64,000 nt of DNA from the NCBI RefSeq assembly GCF_042652345.1, contig NZ_JBHSJJ010000007.1, positions 124,001-188,000 of the forward strand, written 5' to 3'. How positions within the stretch are numbered: the stretch's first letter is position 1; the number at the start of each line of letters is the position of its first letter. Origin of the DNA: Negadavirga shengliensis (GTDB lineage: Bacteria; Bacteroidota; Bacteroidia; Cytophagales; Cyclobacteriaceae). Below are positions 43,263-51,938 of this stretch, piece by piece. The translations under genes and the position numbers were made by a program. The notes beneath the pieces were generated by a model. That model was not told the origin of the DNA. It was given only the letters and a program-made list of their open reading frames with translations, and did not search any database.

Positions 43263-45674
43263 TTATTTCCGGATCAGGGCACCTATCTCTTTTTCAAAAG
43301 CCTGCATTAATTTGTTCATGGTTTTGTCAATGACCTTATCGGTGAGGGTCTGTTGATTGTCCTGAAGATAAAAACTCATCGCATAGGCCTTCTTACCCGC
43401 ATCGATTTTATCCCCCTTGTAAACATCAAAGACATTGATCCGCTTTAAAAGCTTTCCTCCTGTCTTAAGAGACAGCCGGCGGATGCGGTCAAAAGTAACC
43501 GATTTATCAATGACCAGGGATAAATCCCTTCTGACTTCCGGAAACTTGGAAATCTCCATGAACCTGTCAAGTCCTCCCGCCATGCCGGCCAATAAACTCC
43601 AATTGAATTCCGCAAAATAAACTTCCTGCTTCACGCCGGCCAGCGCCGCTGTTTTTTCACGCAAAAGCCCTATTTTTCCAATTTCATGATGATTGATATA
43701 CATTACCAAGGCGTGGTCAAAAGGAGCAGCTTCCACGATTTCCACTTCAGTCTGCTCGAGGTTCAACTTCGTCAATAAACTTTCCGCCACGGCGTACAGA
43801 TCAGGAAACCCAACGGGCCTTGTCTCCTGAAGCCAGCTCTCCTGGGTCAAATTGCCGCTTATAAATAAGGAAAGTCTTTTTGCTTCTTCATACCCGTTCT
43901 CTGTTTTGGCATAAACCGAGCCAAATTCGAAAAACCTAAGGTCTTTCTGTCTTCTGTTGATATTGTAAGCCAATACTTCCAGTCCTGCAAACAAAAGGGT
44001 TTGACGGAGTACCCCAAGATCTTCGCTCAGCTTGTTCAAAATCTCCACGTCTCTATCCCGGTCCAAGTACCCTGACTTCTCCGTATAGAAGGGCTTGGTA
44101 AGGGAATTGGTCAGGATTTCCTGGAACCCCTGGGCGGCAAGCAATTCGGAAACCCTGTATTGAAGCTTGTTTTCATCCTTTTCGGGATGCTCTGCCAGAT
44201 AATCCGACTGGTAAGTTTCCTGGAGTTTGATTGCTTCAAACCCATATATCCGCAGAATTTCTTCTATAACATCTGCCTCGCGGGTCACATCCACCCTGTA
44301 CGGTTTCACTTTTGCCGTAAATCCATTTTCGCTTTCATCTTCCACAGCTATTTCCAAAGCCTCCAGGATTTTTCTGATTTCCTGCCGGTCGATTTTTTTT
44401 CCAATCAACCTGTCCACATGCTGGTATTTTACGGGAACAGAAAAATCCTCAACCGGATCGGGATAAACATCTGTGATAGGCGATGAAACCTTTCCACCAG
44501 CTATTTCACAGATAAGCATTGCCGCTCTTTTCAAGGCGAAAACCGGCATATTGGGGTCCGTGCCCCGCTCAAACCGGAAAGAGGCATCTGTTTTTATGCC
44601 ATGATGCTGCCCTCCCTTCCGGATAATATCCGGGGAAAAACAGGCACTTTCCAAAAATATAGCAGTGGTCCCGTCACTTACCCCCGAATCCAACCCTCCA
44701 AGGATCCCTGCCATACAAAGCCCTTCCCTGGCATCGCAAATCATAAGTTCTTCACCGGTGAGTTTTCGTTCTTTTCCATCCAGCGTAATGAAAGAGGCCC
44801 CTTGGGGCATGCGTTTGACAATGATTTCTCCCCCTTTGATCCTGTCCAGATCAAAGGCATGCAAAGGCTGGCCAAGATCATGAAGAACAAAATTGGTGAT
44901 GTCCACCACATTGTTAATGGGTTCCAAATCCAGCGCGCGGAGGTAATCCTGCAGCCATTTTGGTGAAGGAGCTATTTTTAACCCGGTGATGGTCAGGCCG
45001 GCGTACCGGGGACAATCCTGACTGCTTTCCACACTTACTTTGATGCCCTTGTCATGGTTATCCACTTTGAAACCGGATACATCCGGAAGGCTGAGTTCTC
45101 CATTAAGAAGTGCCTTCAGGTCCCTGGCCACCCCCAAATGGGAAGCCGCATCAGCTCTGTTCGGAGTCAGGCCTATCTCCAGCACATCCGATTTCACAAC
45201 TTCGAAATAGCGGTTGGCAGGTGTGCCATTGGGAAGCTGGGTATCCAGCACCAGAATACCATCATGGCTTTCTCCCAATCCCAATTCATCTTCGGCGCAG
45301 ATCATTCCTTGGGAAACCTCCCCTCTGATCTTGGCTTTTTTTATTACAAAGGCACTCCCGTTGTTTCCATACAAAGCTGTCCCTACCAAAGCAACAGGGA
45401 CTTTTTGGCCTTCGGCTACGTTGGGCGCTCCGCAGACTATGGGAAGCACATCATGGCCTACATCCACCTTGGTGAGACTGAGATTGTCTGCATTGGGATG
45501 GGGGACACAACTGACGACCTCGCCTATCACGATGCCCTCAAGACTCCCCTTTACGGATTCAAAAGTAGAAATCCCCTCCACCTCCAGCCCGGAAGCTGTG
45601 AGTAAATCGGCAATTTCTTCTGAAGAATGGTCAAATGGTATATAATCTTTAAGTCTGTTTATTGAAATTTTCAT
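43263..45674 (-). CDS. pheT: Phenylalanine--tRNA ligase beta subunit
   Basis: 803 residues, full length for the family. It has the N-terminal tRNA-binding OB fold (EGIVIGEVVSCVPHPNADNL, VVCGAPN-type motif), B3/B4 editing domain (VVDITNFVLHDLGQPLHAFDL, about 240-260) and B5 domain. The catalytic-like core contains EEILRIYGFEAI. The C-terminal anticodon-binding FDX domain has FPEVRRDLSLVIDK and YAMSFYLQDNQQTLTD. It works with PheS, which is not in this window. A -7 element lies 23-30 bp upstream. Confidence 0.96.
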   Translation of the reverse strand: MKISINRLKDYIPFDHSSEEIADLLTASGLEVEGISTFESVKGSLEGIVIGEVVSCVPHPNADNLSLTKVDVGHDVLPIVCGAPNVAEGQKVPVALVGTALYGNNGSAFVIKKAKIRGEVSQGMICAEDELGLGESHDGILVLDTQLPNGTPANRYFEVVKSDVLEIGLTPNRADAASHLGVARDLKALLNGELSLPDVSGFKVDNHDKGIKVSVESSQDCPRYAGLTITGLKIAPSPKWLQDYLRALDLEPINNVVDITNFVLHDLGQPLHAFDLDRIKGGEIIVKRMPQGASFITLDGKERKLTGEELMICDAREGLCMAGILGGLDSGVSDGTTAIFLESACFSPDIIRKGGQHHGIKTDASFRFERGTDPNMPVFALKRAAMLICEIAGGKVSSPITDVYPDPVEDFSVPVKYQHVDRLIGKKIDRQEIRKILEALEIAVEDESENGFTAKVKPYRVDVTREADVIEEILRIYGFEAIKLQETYQSDYLAEHPEKDENKLQYRVSELLAAQGFQEILTNSLTKPFYTEKSGYLDRDRDVEILNKLSEDLGVLRQTLLFAGLEVLAYNINRRQKDLRFFEFGSVYAKTENGYEEAKRLSLFISGNLTQESWLQETRPVGFPDLYAVAESLLTKLNLEQTEVEIVEAAPFDHALVMYINHHEIGKIGLLREKTAALAGVKQEVYFAEFNWSLLAGMAGGLDRFMEISKFPEVRRDLSLVIDKSVTFDRIRRLSLKTGGKLLKRINVFDVYKGDKIDAGKKAYAMSFYLQDNQQTLTDKVIDKTMNKLMQAFEKEIGALIRK

Positions 45675-45696
45675 TTTTCCGGTTTTGACTAAGGCA

Positions 45697-45704
45697 CAAA
45701 TTTA
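45697..45704 (-). promoter_or_regulatory. -7 promoter element of the pheT-zapA-rny run
   Basis: On the minus strand this is TAAATTTG, an exact TAnnTTTG match, 22 bp before the pheT ATG. The -33 position 19 bp upstream reads CTTT rather than TTTG, so it is only a partial match. Confidence 0.5.
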
Positions 45705-45728
45705 CTATAAATGCCCTGTACCTAAAGG

Positions 45729-46352
45729 TTATTTTATGTAATTTTTCTCCCCTGCCAAAATAGGGACATCCAACACGTTTTCCTTTGGGGGAAGCGGACA
45801 GGCATAGTCCGGGTTGTACGCACAATAGGGGTTGTAGGCCAAATTAAAATCAATGGTAACAGAATTCTGCCCGTCTTGTCTGAGATTGATGTACCTCCCT
45901 CCTCCATAAGTAACATCGCCACTGGTGGCATCAGCAAATGCCAGGAAAAAATTCCGGCTATCCTTTTCATCCGCTGCCTGTAGCAACAACAGACGCAAAA
46001 TGCGCCCTTCCAACTCAAACTCCGCAAATGAATGCCGGATATATCTCTCCACCGACCCGTCGGTCATCGGCAACTCCAGCATTCTCCGGTTTTGTGCCGG
46101 CACCATTCTGGCTTTCACCTTGTAGACAGGGTCAACCGGAAAAAACTCAAGTTGATCCAACTCGGACTTTTGCTCGCCGGTCAGCGGAGAATCTGCGTTG
46201 AACTTAAGAAATTTAAACTGTCTTTCCCGTTCTTCTTCAATTCTTTCCCGGTATTGCTCGGGGCTCTCCCCACCGGATAAGGTATACAATAAAGAACCCA
46301 ATACCACCAAGACTATCAATACCCATACAATGTTTTTCTGATTCATTTTCAT
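45729..46352 (-). CDS. DUF1684 domain-containing membrane-anchored protein
   Basis: 207 residues. An N-terminal membrane segment (about 8-24) is followed by a polar region with YRERIEEERERQFKFLK. The C-terminal DUF1684 hallmark includes GGGRYINLRQDG, DFNLAYNPYCAYNPDYACPL and PPKENVLDVPILAGEKNY. The Cys/Tyr-rich CAYN...CPLPP block is highly conserved in the family, but its activity is not known to me. Start overlaps the radC stop by ATGA, implying coupling. Confidence 0.88.
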   Translation of the reverse strand: MKMNQKNIVWVLIVLVVLGSLLYTLSGGESPEQYRERIEEERERQFKFLKFNADSPLTGEQKSELDQLEFFPVDPVYKVKARMVPAQNRRMLELPMTDGSVERYIRHSFAEFELEGRILRLLLLQAADEKDSRNFFLAFADATSGDVTYGGGRYINLRQDGQNSVTIDFNLAYNPYCAYNPDYACPLPPKENVLDVPILAGEKNYIK

Positions 46353-47044
46353 ATCATTCCTTCATCAGCGAAGCTAAAATAGCCAAGATCTGTGAAAATA
46401 ACATGGTCCAGTACGGGAAGCTCGAGATTTTTGCCCACCAGACAAAGTTTTTTGGTCAGGCTGATGTCGGAGGCGGACGGTTTCAAATTGCCGGAGGGGT
46501 GGTTATGGACCAAAATCAATGCACTGGCGAGGTTCTCCATGGCATACTTGAATATCAGTTTTGGGTCGGCGATGGTGGCAGAAGTACCGCCCTGACTGAT
46601 CAGCTGCTTTTTGATTACCTGGTTGTTTCTGTTCAATAACAGTGCATAAAAATACTCTATGCTCTCATCCAGAAGTTCTCCTCTCATCAGTTCATACACA
46701 TCTCCCGAACAACTTATTTTTATCTTTTTTTGCGGATCTGCCGTTTTTCTCCTTCTTCCCAGCTCCAATGCACTCACGATACTTATCGCCTTTGCTTCCC
46801 CGATCCCCTTAAATTTTTTAAGATCGTTGACAGACATCCTGGCCAACCGGGCCAGATCGTTGTCGACACTGTGGAGAATGTGTTTCGCCAGATCCACAGC
46901 GCTAAGCGAACGGGAACCCGATCCTATTAAAATGGCAATCAATTCTGCGTCGGATAAATTCCCTTTGCCCCGCAGCAATAGTTTTTCTCTTGGTCTGTCT
47001 TCCTCCGCCAATGCAGAGATACGAATTGAAATATAGTCTTCCAT
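46349..47044 (-). CDS. radC: RadC family JAB/MPN-domain protein
   Basis: 231 residues. The N-terminal helix-hairpin-helix region has LARMSVNDLKKFKGIGEAKA (about 66-85). The C-terminal JAMM metal-binding motif is LVHNHPSGNLKPSASDISLT, with the His-x-His and downstream Ser/Asp ligands. Despite the name, a direct DNA-repair role is unproven; the fold is that of JAB deubiquitinase-like metalloproteins. It is followed by the overlapping DUF1684 gene. Confidence 0.92.
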   Translation of the reverse strand: MEDYISIRISALAEEDRPREKLLLRGKGNLSDAELIAILIGSGSRSLSAVDLAKHILHSVDNDLARLARMSVNDLKKFKGIGEAKAISIVSALELGRRRKTADPQKKIKISCSGDVYELMRGELLDESIEYFYALLLNRNNQVIKKQLISQGGTSATIADPKLIFKYAMENLASALILVHNHPSGNLKPSASDISLTKKLCLVGKNLELPVLDHVIFTDLGYFSFADEGMI

Positions 47045-47170
47045 AATAAAAAATTCAGAAAAGTTCTATCTATACATAAAGGTAACTGTCTGCCCAAAAT
47101 TGAAAATTCAGAACGCCAATTCCATTTTGCTCCCCATCTGGAACGACTTAAAAATAAAAAAATCAAAGCC

Positions 47171-47197
47171 AAAAAAAAACTCCGCGAAAAGCGGAGT
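47171..47197 (-). terminator. Intrinsic terminator of rpsT
   Basis: On the minus strand, ACTCCGC (47197-47191) pairs with GCGGAGT (47185-47179) around a 5-nt TTTTC loop. It is followed by a run of nine T (47179-47171). This is a strong terminator 31 bp after the rpsT stop. Confidence 0.85.
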
Positions 47198-47227
47198 CCA
47201 ATATTTTTATACAATAAGCTTCGTTGA

Positions 47228-47479
47228 TTACAGGGAATTAACCAGCTTAGCGAGACTTGACTTTTTGTTGGCAGCGTTATTTTTATGTATGATATTCTTT
47301 TTAGCCAATTTGTCCAACATAGAAGAAACTTCCTTGTACAGTTCCTGAGCTTCTTCCTTATCGTGCGTATTTCTCAGTCTTTTGATAAAAGTTCTGGTAG
47401 TTTTGGCTTGATACCTGTTTCTCAACCTTTTGGCTTCATTAGCACGAATTCTCTTTAAAGCCGATTTGTGATTTGCCAT
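47228..47479 (-). CDS. rpsT: 30S ribosomal protein S20
   Basis: 83 residues, very basic. It begins MANHKSALKRIRANEAKRLR, the standard S20 start, and ends HKNNAANKKSSLAKLVNSL. S20 binds the 5' domain of 16S rRNA during 30S assembly. Monocistronic, with a well-formed promoter upstream and a strong hairpin terminator downstream. Confidence 0.97.
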   Translation of the reverse strand: MANHKSALKRIRANEAKRLRNRYQAKTTRTFIKRLRNTHDKEEAQELYKEVSSMLDKLAKKNIIHKNNAANKKSSLAKLVNSL

Positions 47480-47528
47480 ATTGTATTTTTAACTTAGTGT
47501 CTTTTTAAATCCCTGCGAATTAGAAGCG

Positions 47529-47559
47529 CAAATTTAACGGTTTTATTTTTAACTACAAA
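47529..47559 (-). promoter_or_regulatory. rpsT promoter
   Basis: Minus strand: TTTG (47559-47556), 19-bp spacer, then TAAATTTG (47536-47529). Both boxes and the spacer match the Bacteroidota consensus TTTG-N19-TAnnTTTG. The leader to the ATG at 47479 is about 43 nt. Confidence 0.75.
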
Positions 47560-47665
47560 AAATTTCTTCATTAATGCTTTCCATAAGCCATCATGCCCTA
47601 CAAAAATGAAGAAAAAACGGTGTATTACAAACACAAACTATTTCAGAAAGGCAAAAAAAATTATA

Positions 47666-47681
47666 AATTACCTTGGTAATT
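47666..47681. promoter_or_regulatory. Inverted repeat upstream of the phospholipase C-like gene
   Basis: AATTACC (47666-47672) and GGTAATT (47675-47681) form a 7-bp inverted repeat around TT, 23 bp before the ATG at 47705. The size suits a dimeric regulator. No hairpin/T-run makes a terminator here. Confidence 0.4.
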
Positions 47682-47704
47682 AAGTTTTTAAATCTGAAAT
47701 CATA

Positions 47705-48799
47705 ATGAAATACCTTTTTTTGATAATATGCTTTTTCACGATGGGGTCACAGGAGACCATGGCCTGGGGTTTTTATGCTCACAAAAAAATAAACCGGCAA
47801 GCCGTATTTTCCCTGCCTCCTGAAATGATCGGTTTTTTTAAAGAAAACATTCAATACATCACGGAGAATGCTGTCAACCCCGACAGAAGGAGATATGCGG
47901 TAAAAGGAGAAGCAGAGAAGCATTTTATTGATGTGGACGCTTATGGGGACAGTGCGTTGTATCACCTTCCCCGCTATTGGCAGACAGCTGTACAACATTT
48001 CGGGGAAGACAGCCTTAGAAGTTTCGGGATTGGCCCCTGGAGCGCTTATCAAACCTTCCTCCAGCTTACCAGAGCTTTTGAGCGGAAAGACAAGAACGCC
48101 ATTTTAAGGCTTGCGGCAGATCTGGGTCATTACCTCGGTGATATCAATGTCCCATTGCATACCACCAAAAATTACAACGGCCAGCTGACCGGGCAACACG
48201 GGATACATGGTTTTTGGGAAAGCAGGGTTCCTGAGGTCTTTGCAGAGGAGTATGATTTCTTTGTAGGCAAAGCCATTTACATGCAGGAACCCCAACTGGC
48301 TATATGGGAATCGGTCAGCCAGGCGCATCATGCTTTGGACAGTGTCCTGGGTTTTGAAAAAACGCTGACGTTAAAATTTCCCGAAGATAAAAAATACAGC
48401 TATGAAGAAAGGGGAAATATAAATGTACGGGTTTATTCCAAGCCCTTCACCCTGGCCTATCATCGAATGCTGGGAGGTCAGGTGGAACGTCAAATGCGCA
48501 AATCGATCAAAATGATTGCGGATTTCTGGTATACAGCCTGGGTGAATGCCGGCCAACCTGATTTGGACAGCCTATCTTCGGACAAAGACGCGCCTTCACC
48601 TGAAGAAGATGAACAAGACATCCAGCCCAGTGAAGAACTGAAGCATCTAAGGGAACATGAGGGACTTGTCCGCCTAAAAGTGGACCGGAGCTTTGCTGGA
48701 AGATTTCAGGTAGGCATTGATACTTCTGGCCAGGCGTTCGAAGGTGTCTCTGAAAACGTCCTCATTTTCCTCCAGCAAGGTCACCCTGAATCCTCTTAA
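47705..48799 (+). CDS. Zinc-dependent phospholipase C / S1-P1 nuclease-like secreted protein
   Basis: 364 residues. The signal peptide ends ETMA, giving a mature N-terminus WGFYAHKKINRQAV. An N-terminal Trp followed by a His is the zinc-binding hallmark of this fold. More ligands are likely in KHFIDVDAYG (about 77-86), LGHYLGDINVPLHTT (about 141-155) and QHGIHGFWES. It probably hydrolyses phosphodiesters in the periplasm or outside the cell. The last ~42 codons run antisense over the 3' end of the aminotransferase gene. The C-terminal ~75 residues (SSDKDAPSPEEDEQDI and beyond) look unstructured or unusual for the family. Confidence 0.85.
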   Translation: MKYLFLIICFFTMGSQETMAWGFYAHKKINRQAVFSLPPEMIGFFKENIQYITENAVNPDRRRYAVKGEAEKHFIDVDAYGDSALYHLPRYWQTAVQHFGEDSLRSFGIGPWSAYQTFLQLTRAFERKDKNAILRLAADLGHYLGDINVPLHTTKNYNGQLTGQHGIHGFWESRVPEVFAEEYDFFVGKAIYMQEPQLAIWESVSQAHHALDSVLGFEKTLTLKFPEDKKYSYEERGNINVRVYSKPFTLAYHRMLGGQVERQMRKSIKMIADFWYTAWVNAGQPDLDSLSSDKDAPSPEEDEQDIQPSEELKHLREHEGLVRLKVDRSFAGRFQVGIDTSGQAFEGVSENVLIFLQQGHPESS

Positions 48800-50005
48800 A
48801 TCAGAGCAAAAAGAACTCACAGGCACCACGCATATCCGTTCGGCCGCCAGTAAATTATATACAAACCGCTTGTCATGCGGCATTTCTTTCTCCTGTAACC
48901 ACAGGTTTAAAAAACCCTGTATTCTTGGATCCTCCACCGGAAGAAACTGGGTTTCATCCAGCAGACCTTCCTCAAAGGTTATGGTATTGTAAAAAGCTCC
49001 CTTGGTCTTGTTAAACCTGATCCCTTTGACAGGTCCCAAAATCTCCTCCATGATGCGGCTTCGCCGGCCTATCTTTTCATTGGCTTCTTTTCTGTATTCG
49101 GCATATTCAGGATGGCTCATGATTTTGGGAATGGCCAATTGGGGCAGGGTGGTAGAACAGACTTCGATCATTTTGGCGTTTTCCAAAGTAATACACAACT
49201 TGGAGAATTCCTTGGAAACGTTTTTGTTGTAAAACTCCATCCATCCGCACCTCGAACCCGGCCAGGGGAATTCCTTGGAGATCCCTTTCAGGGAAATCCC
49301 GGGAAGGTCATCGCCCAGTATCTCGGACAAGCCAATGGCTTCAAAACCATTATAGGTGATATTCTGGTAAATCTCATCCGCAATCAAAAGCAAACGGAAT
49401 TCACGAGCGATTTCCACAAAGCGGTCCAGTACCTCCCTGGGATAAACCATACCCGTAGGATTGTCGGGATTAATGATAAGGATTCCCACGATAGAGGGGT
49501 TGTATTTCACCTTATTATAAAGATCATCCATATCCGGATACCAATTGTTGTCCGGATCAAGATTATAGGTAATCGGGCTGGTATTGGCATGGGCAGCCTC
49601 AGCGGAACTGTGGGTGGAATAAGCCGGGGAAGGGCCGATAATCCTGGCAGTGGGAATCAAAAACTGATAAAGTTTGGCGATGCCATCGCCCAAGCCGTTA
49701 AAAAACAAAATATCATCTGCAGTAATCTGCACCCCACCTTTTTGGTTGTTGATGCGTGCAAGATATTCCCTGGTTTCCAGCATGCCTTTGCTATCCGCAT
49801 AACCGTAGCTATGGTCATCCTGAACCAATTCGGCCACGATCTCCTTCATCCAGCCCGGTATGGTATTGCTTTTCTGTATGGGGTCCCCAATATTTTCCCA
49901 GGTGATGCCATAACCCAGGTTTTCTATCATCCTGGCTTTTTTTACAATACCCCTGATCTCATAATTCAATTCCTCAGCGCCAGGCCTTAACAGCAACTGT
50001 CTCAT
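48674..50005 (-). CDS. Pyridoxal phosphate-dependent class I/II aminotransferase
   Basis: 443 residues. PLP motifs: INPDNPTGMVYPREVLDRF (about 177-195), LLIADEIYQNITYNGFEA, and SLKGISKEFPWPGSRCGWME, whose SKE Lys is the Schiff-base residue. The C-terminal domain ends FRVTLLEENEDVFRDTFERL, the normal end of the fold. The family covers AspC/AlaA-like transaminases; the amino acid used cannot be set. Its 3' end overlaps the convergent phospholipase-like gene by 126 bp. Confidence 0.9.
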   Translation of the reverse strand: MRQLLLRPGAEELNYEIRGIVKKARMIENLGYGITWENIGDPIQKSNTIPGWMKEIVAELVQDDHSYGYADSKGMLETREYLARINNQKGGVQITADDILFFNGLGDGIAKLYQFLIPTARIIGPSPAYSTHSSAEAAHANTSPITYNLDPDNNWYPDMDDLYNKVKYNPSIVGILIINPDNPTGMVYPREVLDRFVEIAREFRLLLIADEIYQNITYNGFEAIGLSEILGDDLPGISLKGISKEFPWPGSRCGWMEFYNKNVSKEFSKLCITLENAKMIEVCSTTLPQLAIPKIMSHPEYAEYRKEANEKIGRRSRIMEEILGPVKGIRFNKTKGAFYNTITFEEGLLDETQFLPVEDPRIQGFLNLWLQEKEMPHDKRFVYNLLAAERICVVPVSSFCSDLRGFRVTLLEENEDVFRDTFERLARSINAYLKSSSKAPVHF

Positions 50006-50118
50006 AATTTACCTTCTTCTATACAATCAGTATTTACTAAATGCAAAGAAACAAAAAAGAGCAATAATCACTCAGAATTTTATCTGAAAAGAGCAATAAA
50101 ACTGCAAATTTCACAACG

Positions 50119-51798
50119 CTATTTCAGTTTTTTATACTTGATGCGTTTGGGGGTAATGTCCCCCAATCTTTTTTTCTTGTTTTCTTCGTAATCGGAAAAA
50201 TTACCTTCAAACCAATATACCGATGAATTTCCCTCAAATGCCAAAATGTGGGTACAGATCCTGTCCAAAAACCACCGGTCGTGGGAAATGATCACCGCAC
50301 AGCCTCCGAAATTTTCCAAAGCCTCCTCCAGCGCCCGGAGCGTATTCACATCCAGGTCGTTGGTAGGTTCATCCAAAAGCAGAAGGTTTCCGCCTTTTTT
50401 CAGTGTCAGGGCCAGGTGTACCCTGTTTCTCTCCCCTCCGGATAATATCCCTACCTTTTTTTCCTGGTCAGAACCTGCAAAGTTAAATTTACTTACATAG
50501 GCCCTTGCATTTACTTCTTTGTTGCCCAGCCGGACAAATTCATTGCCGCCGGATATCATTTCATATACCGACTTATCGGCATCCAAAATATCATGCTCCT
50601 GATCCACATAGGCTATCTCCACGGTCTCTCCGACTTCAAAATGCCCCGCATCAGGCGCTTCGCTGCCCGTTATCAGCTTAAACAGGGTGGATTTGCCGGC
50701 ACCGTTTGGACCTATTACCCCGACAATCCCCCCCTGAGGAAGGGAAAAAGAGAGGTCATCAAAAAGCAGGTTGTCCCCATAGCCTTTGGAGACCCCGTTT
50801 ACCTCAATGACTTTTGAACCGAGCCTGGGTCCAGGGGGAATATACAGTTCCAATTTGGATTCTTTTTCTTTGGATTCCTCACTTACCAGCTTTTCATAGG
50901 CGTTGAGTCTTGCCTTGCCCTTGGACTGCTTTGCCTTGGGGGACATCCGGATCCATTCCAGCTCCCTTTCCAGGGTTTTCTGTCTTTTGGACTCGGTCTT
51001 TTCTTCCTTTTTCAGGCGCTCCTGTTTTTGCTCCAACCAGCTGGAATAATTTCCTTTCCAGGGGATTCCTTCGCCTCGGTCCAGTTCCAATATCCATCCC
51101 GCCACGTTGTCCAGAAAGTACCGGTCATGGGTTACGGCGATAACCGTTCCTTTATAGTTCTTCAGGTGTTGCTCCAACCAGTGCACCGATTCTGCATCCA
51201 GGTGGTTGGTCGGCTCATCCAGCAAAAGCACATCGGGTTCCTGCAACAAAAGGCGGCACAACGCCACCCTTCTTTTTTCCCCACCAGAAAGGTTTTTGAT
51301 GACCGCCTCACCCGGAGGGAGTCTAAGCGCATCCATGGCCTTGTCCAGCATCACATCCAATTCCCAGGCATTACAGGCATCCAGCTTTTCCTGCACTTCC
51401 CCTTGCTGTTGGATCAATTTATCCATGGCTTCAGGATCTTCCATGACAGCGGGATCCATAAATTTTTCATTGATGGCCTCAAATTCCTTCAAAAGGCCGA
51501 TTGTACTTGCCACCGCTTCCTCCACCACCTCTTTGACTGTCTTATCCTGATCAAGTTCAGGCTCCTGCTCCAACATCCCTACGCTATAGCCGGGAGACCA
51601 GACCACTTCTCCCAAGAAATCCTTGTCTTTGCCCGCGATGATCCTTAACAAAGAACTTTTCCCGGATCCGTTGAGACCCAGCACACCTATTTTGGCACCA
51701 TAAAAAAACGACAGATAAATATCCTTCAAAATTTTCTTTTGAGGGGGGTATATTTTTGAGACCCCGGCCATAGAAAAAATTATTTTTTCATTACTCAT
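50119..51798 (-). CDS. ettA: Energy-dependent translational throttle protein EttA (ABC-F ATPase)
   Basis: 559 residues from the ATG at 51798; a TTG 13 codons upstream is less likely. Two ABC domains: Walker A GLNGSGKSSLL and GPNGAGKSTLF, signatures LSGGEKRRVALC and LSGGERNRVHLA, Walker B LLLDEPTNHLDAESV and LLLDEPTNDLDVNTL. Between them is the P-site tRNA interaction linker (RELEWIRMSPKAKQSKGKAR). Start FSMAGVSKIYPPQKKILKDI and the length (E. coli 555) fit EttA. No transmembrane domain. It gates the first elongation cycle according to energy state in E. coli. Confidence 0.94.
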   Translation of the reverse strand: MSNEKIIFSMAGVSKIYPPQKKILKDIYLSFFYGAKIGVLGLNGSGKSSLLRIIAGKDKDFLGEVVWSPGYSVGMLEQEPELDQDKTVKEVVEEAVASTIGLLKEFEAINEKFMDPAVMEDPEAMDKLIQQQGEVQEKLDACNAWELDVMLDKAMDALRLPPGEAVIKNLSGGEKRRVALCRLLLQEPDVLLLDEPTNHLDAESVHWLEQHLKNYKGTVIAVTHDRYFLDNVAGWILELDRGEGIPWKGNYSSWLEQKQERLKKEEKTESKRQKTLERELEWIRMSPKAKQSKGKARLNAYEKLVSEESKEKESKLELYIPPGPRLGSKVIEVNGVSKGYGDNLLFDDLSFSLPQGGIVGVIGPNGAGKSTLFKLITGSEAPDAGHFEVGETVEIAYVDQEHDILDADKSVYEMISGGNEFVRLGNKEVNARAYVSKFNFAGSDQEKKVGILSGGERNRVHLALTLKKGGNLLLLDEPTNDLDVNTLRALEEALENFGGCAVIISHDRWFLDRICTHILAFEGNSSVYWFEGNFSDYEENKKKRLGDITPKRIKYKKLK

Positions 51799-51938
51799 AG
51801 CAGACCTTCTTTTATTCCTGTTATTTTTAAACGACAAAGATGGTAAAAAATCACCTTTCTTAGGATAAATGGAGCATAATTAATTAATTTGCAAAAAAGA
51901 CAAAAAACCACTTGAAAGTACAACCAACCTATCTGATC

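Noticed and set aside
49112..49990. A 292-codon plus-strand open frame inside the aminotransferase gene
   Set aside because: Antisense shadow of a gene with intact PLP motifs; no domain recognisable.
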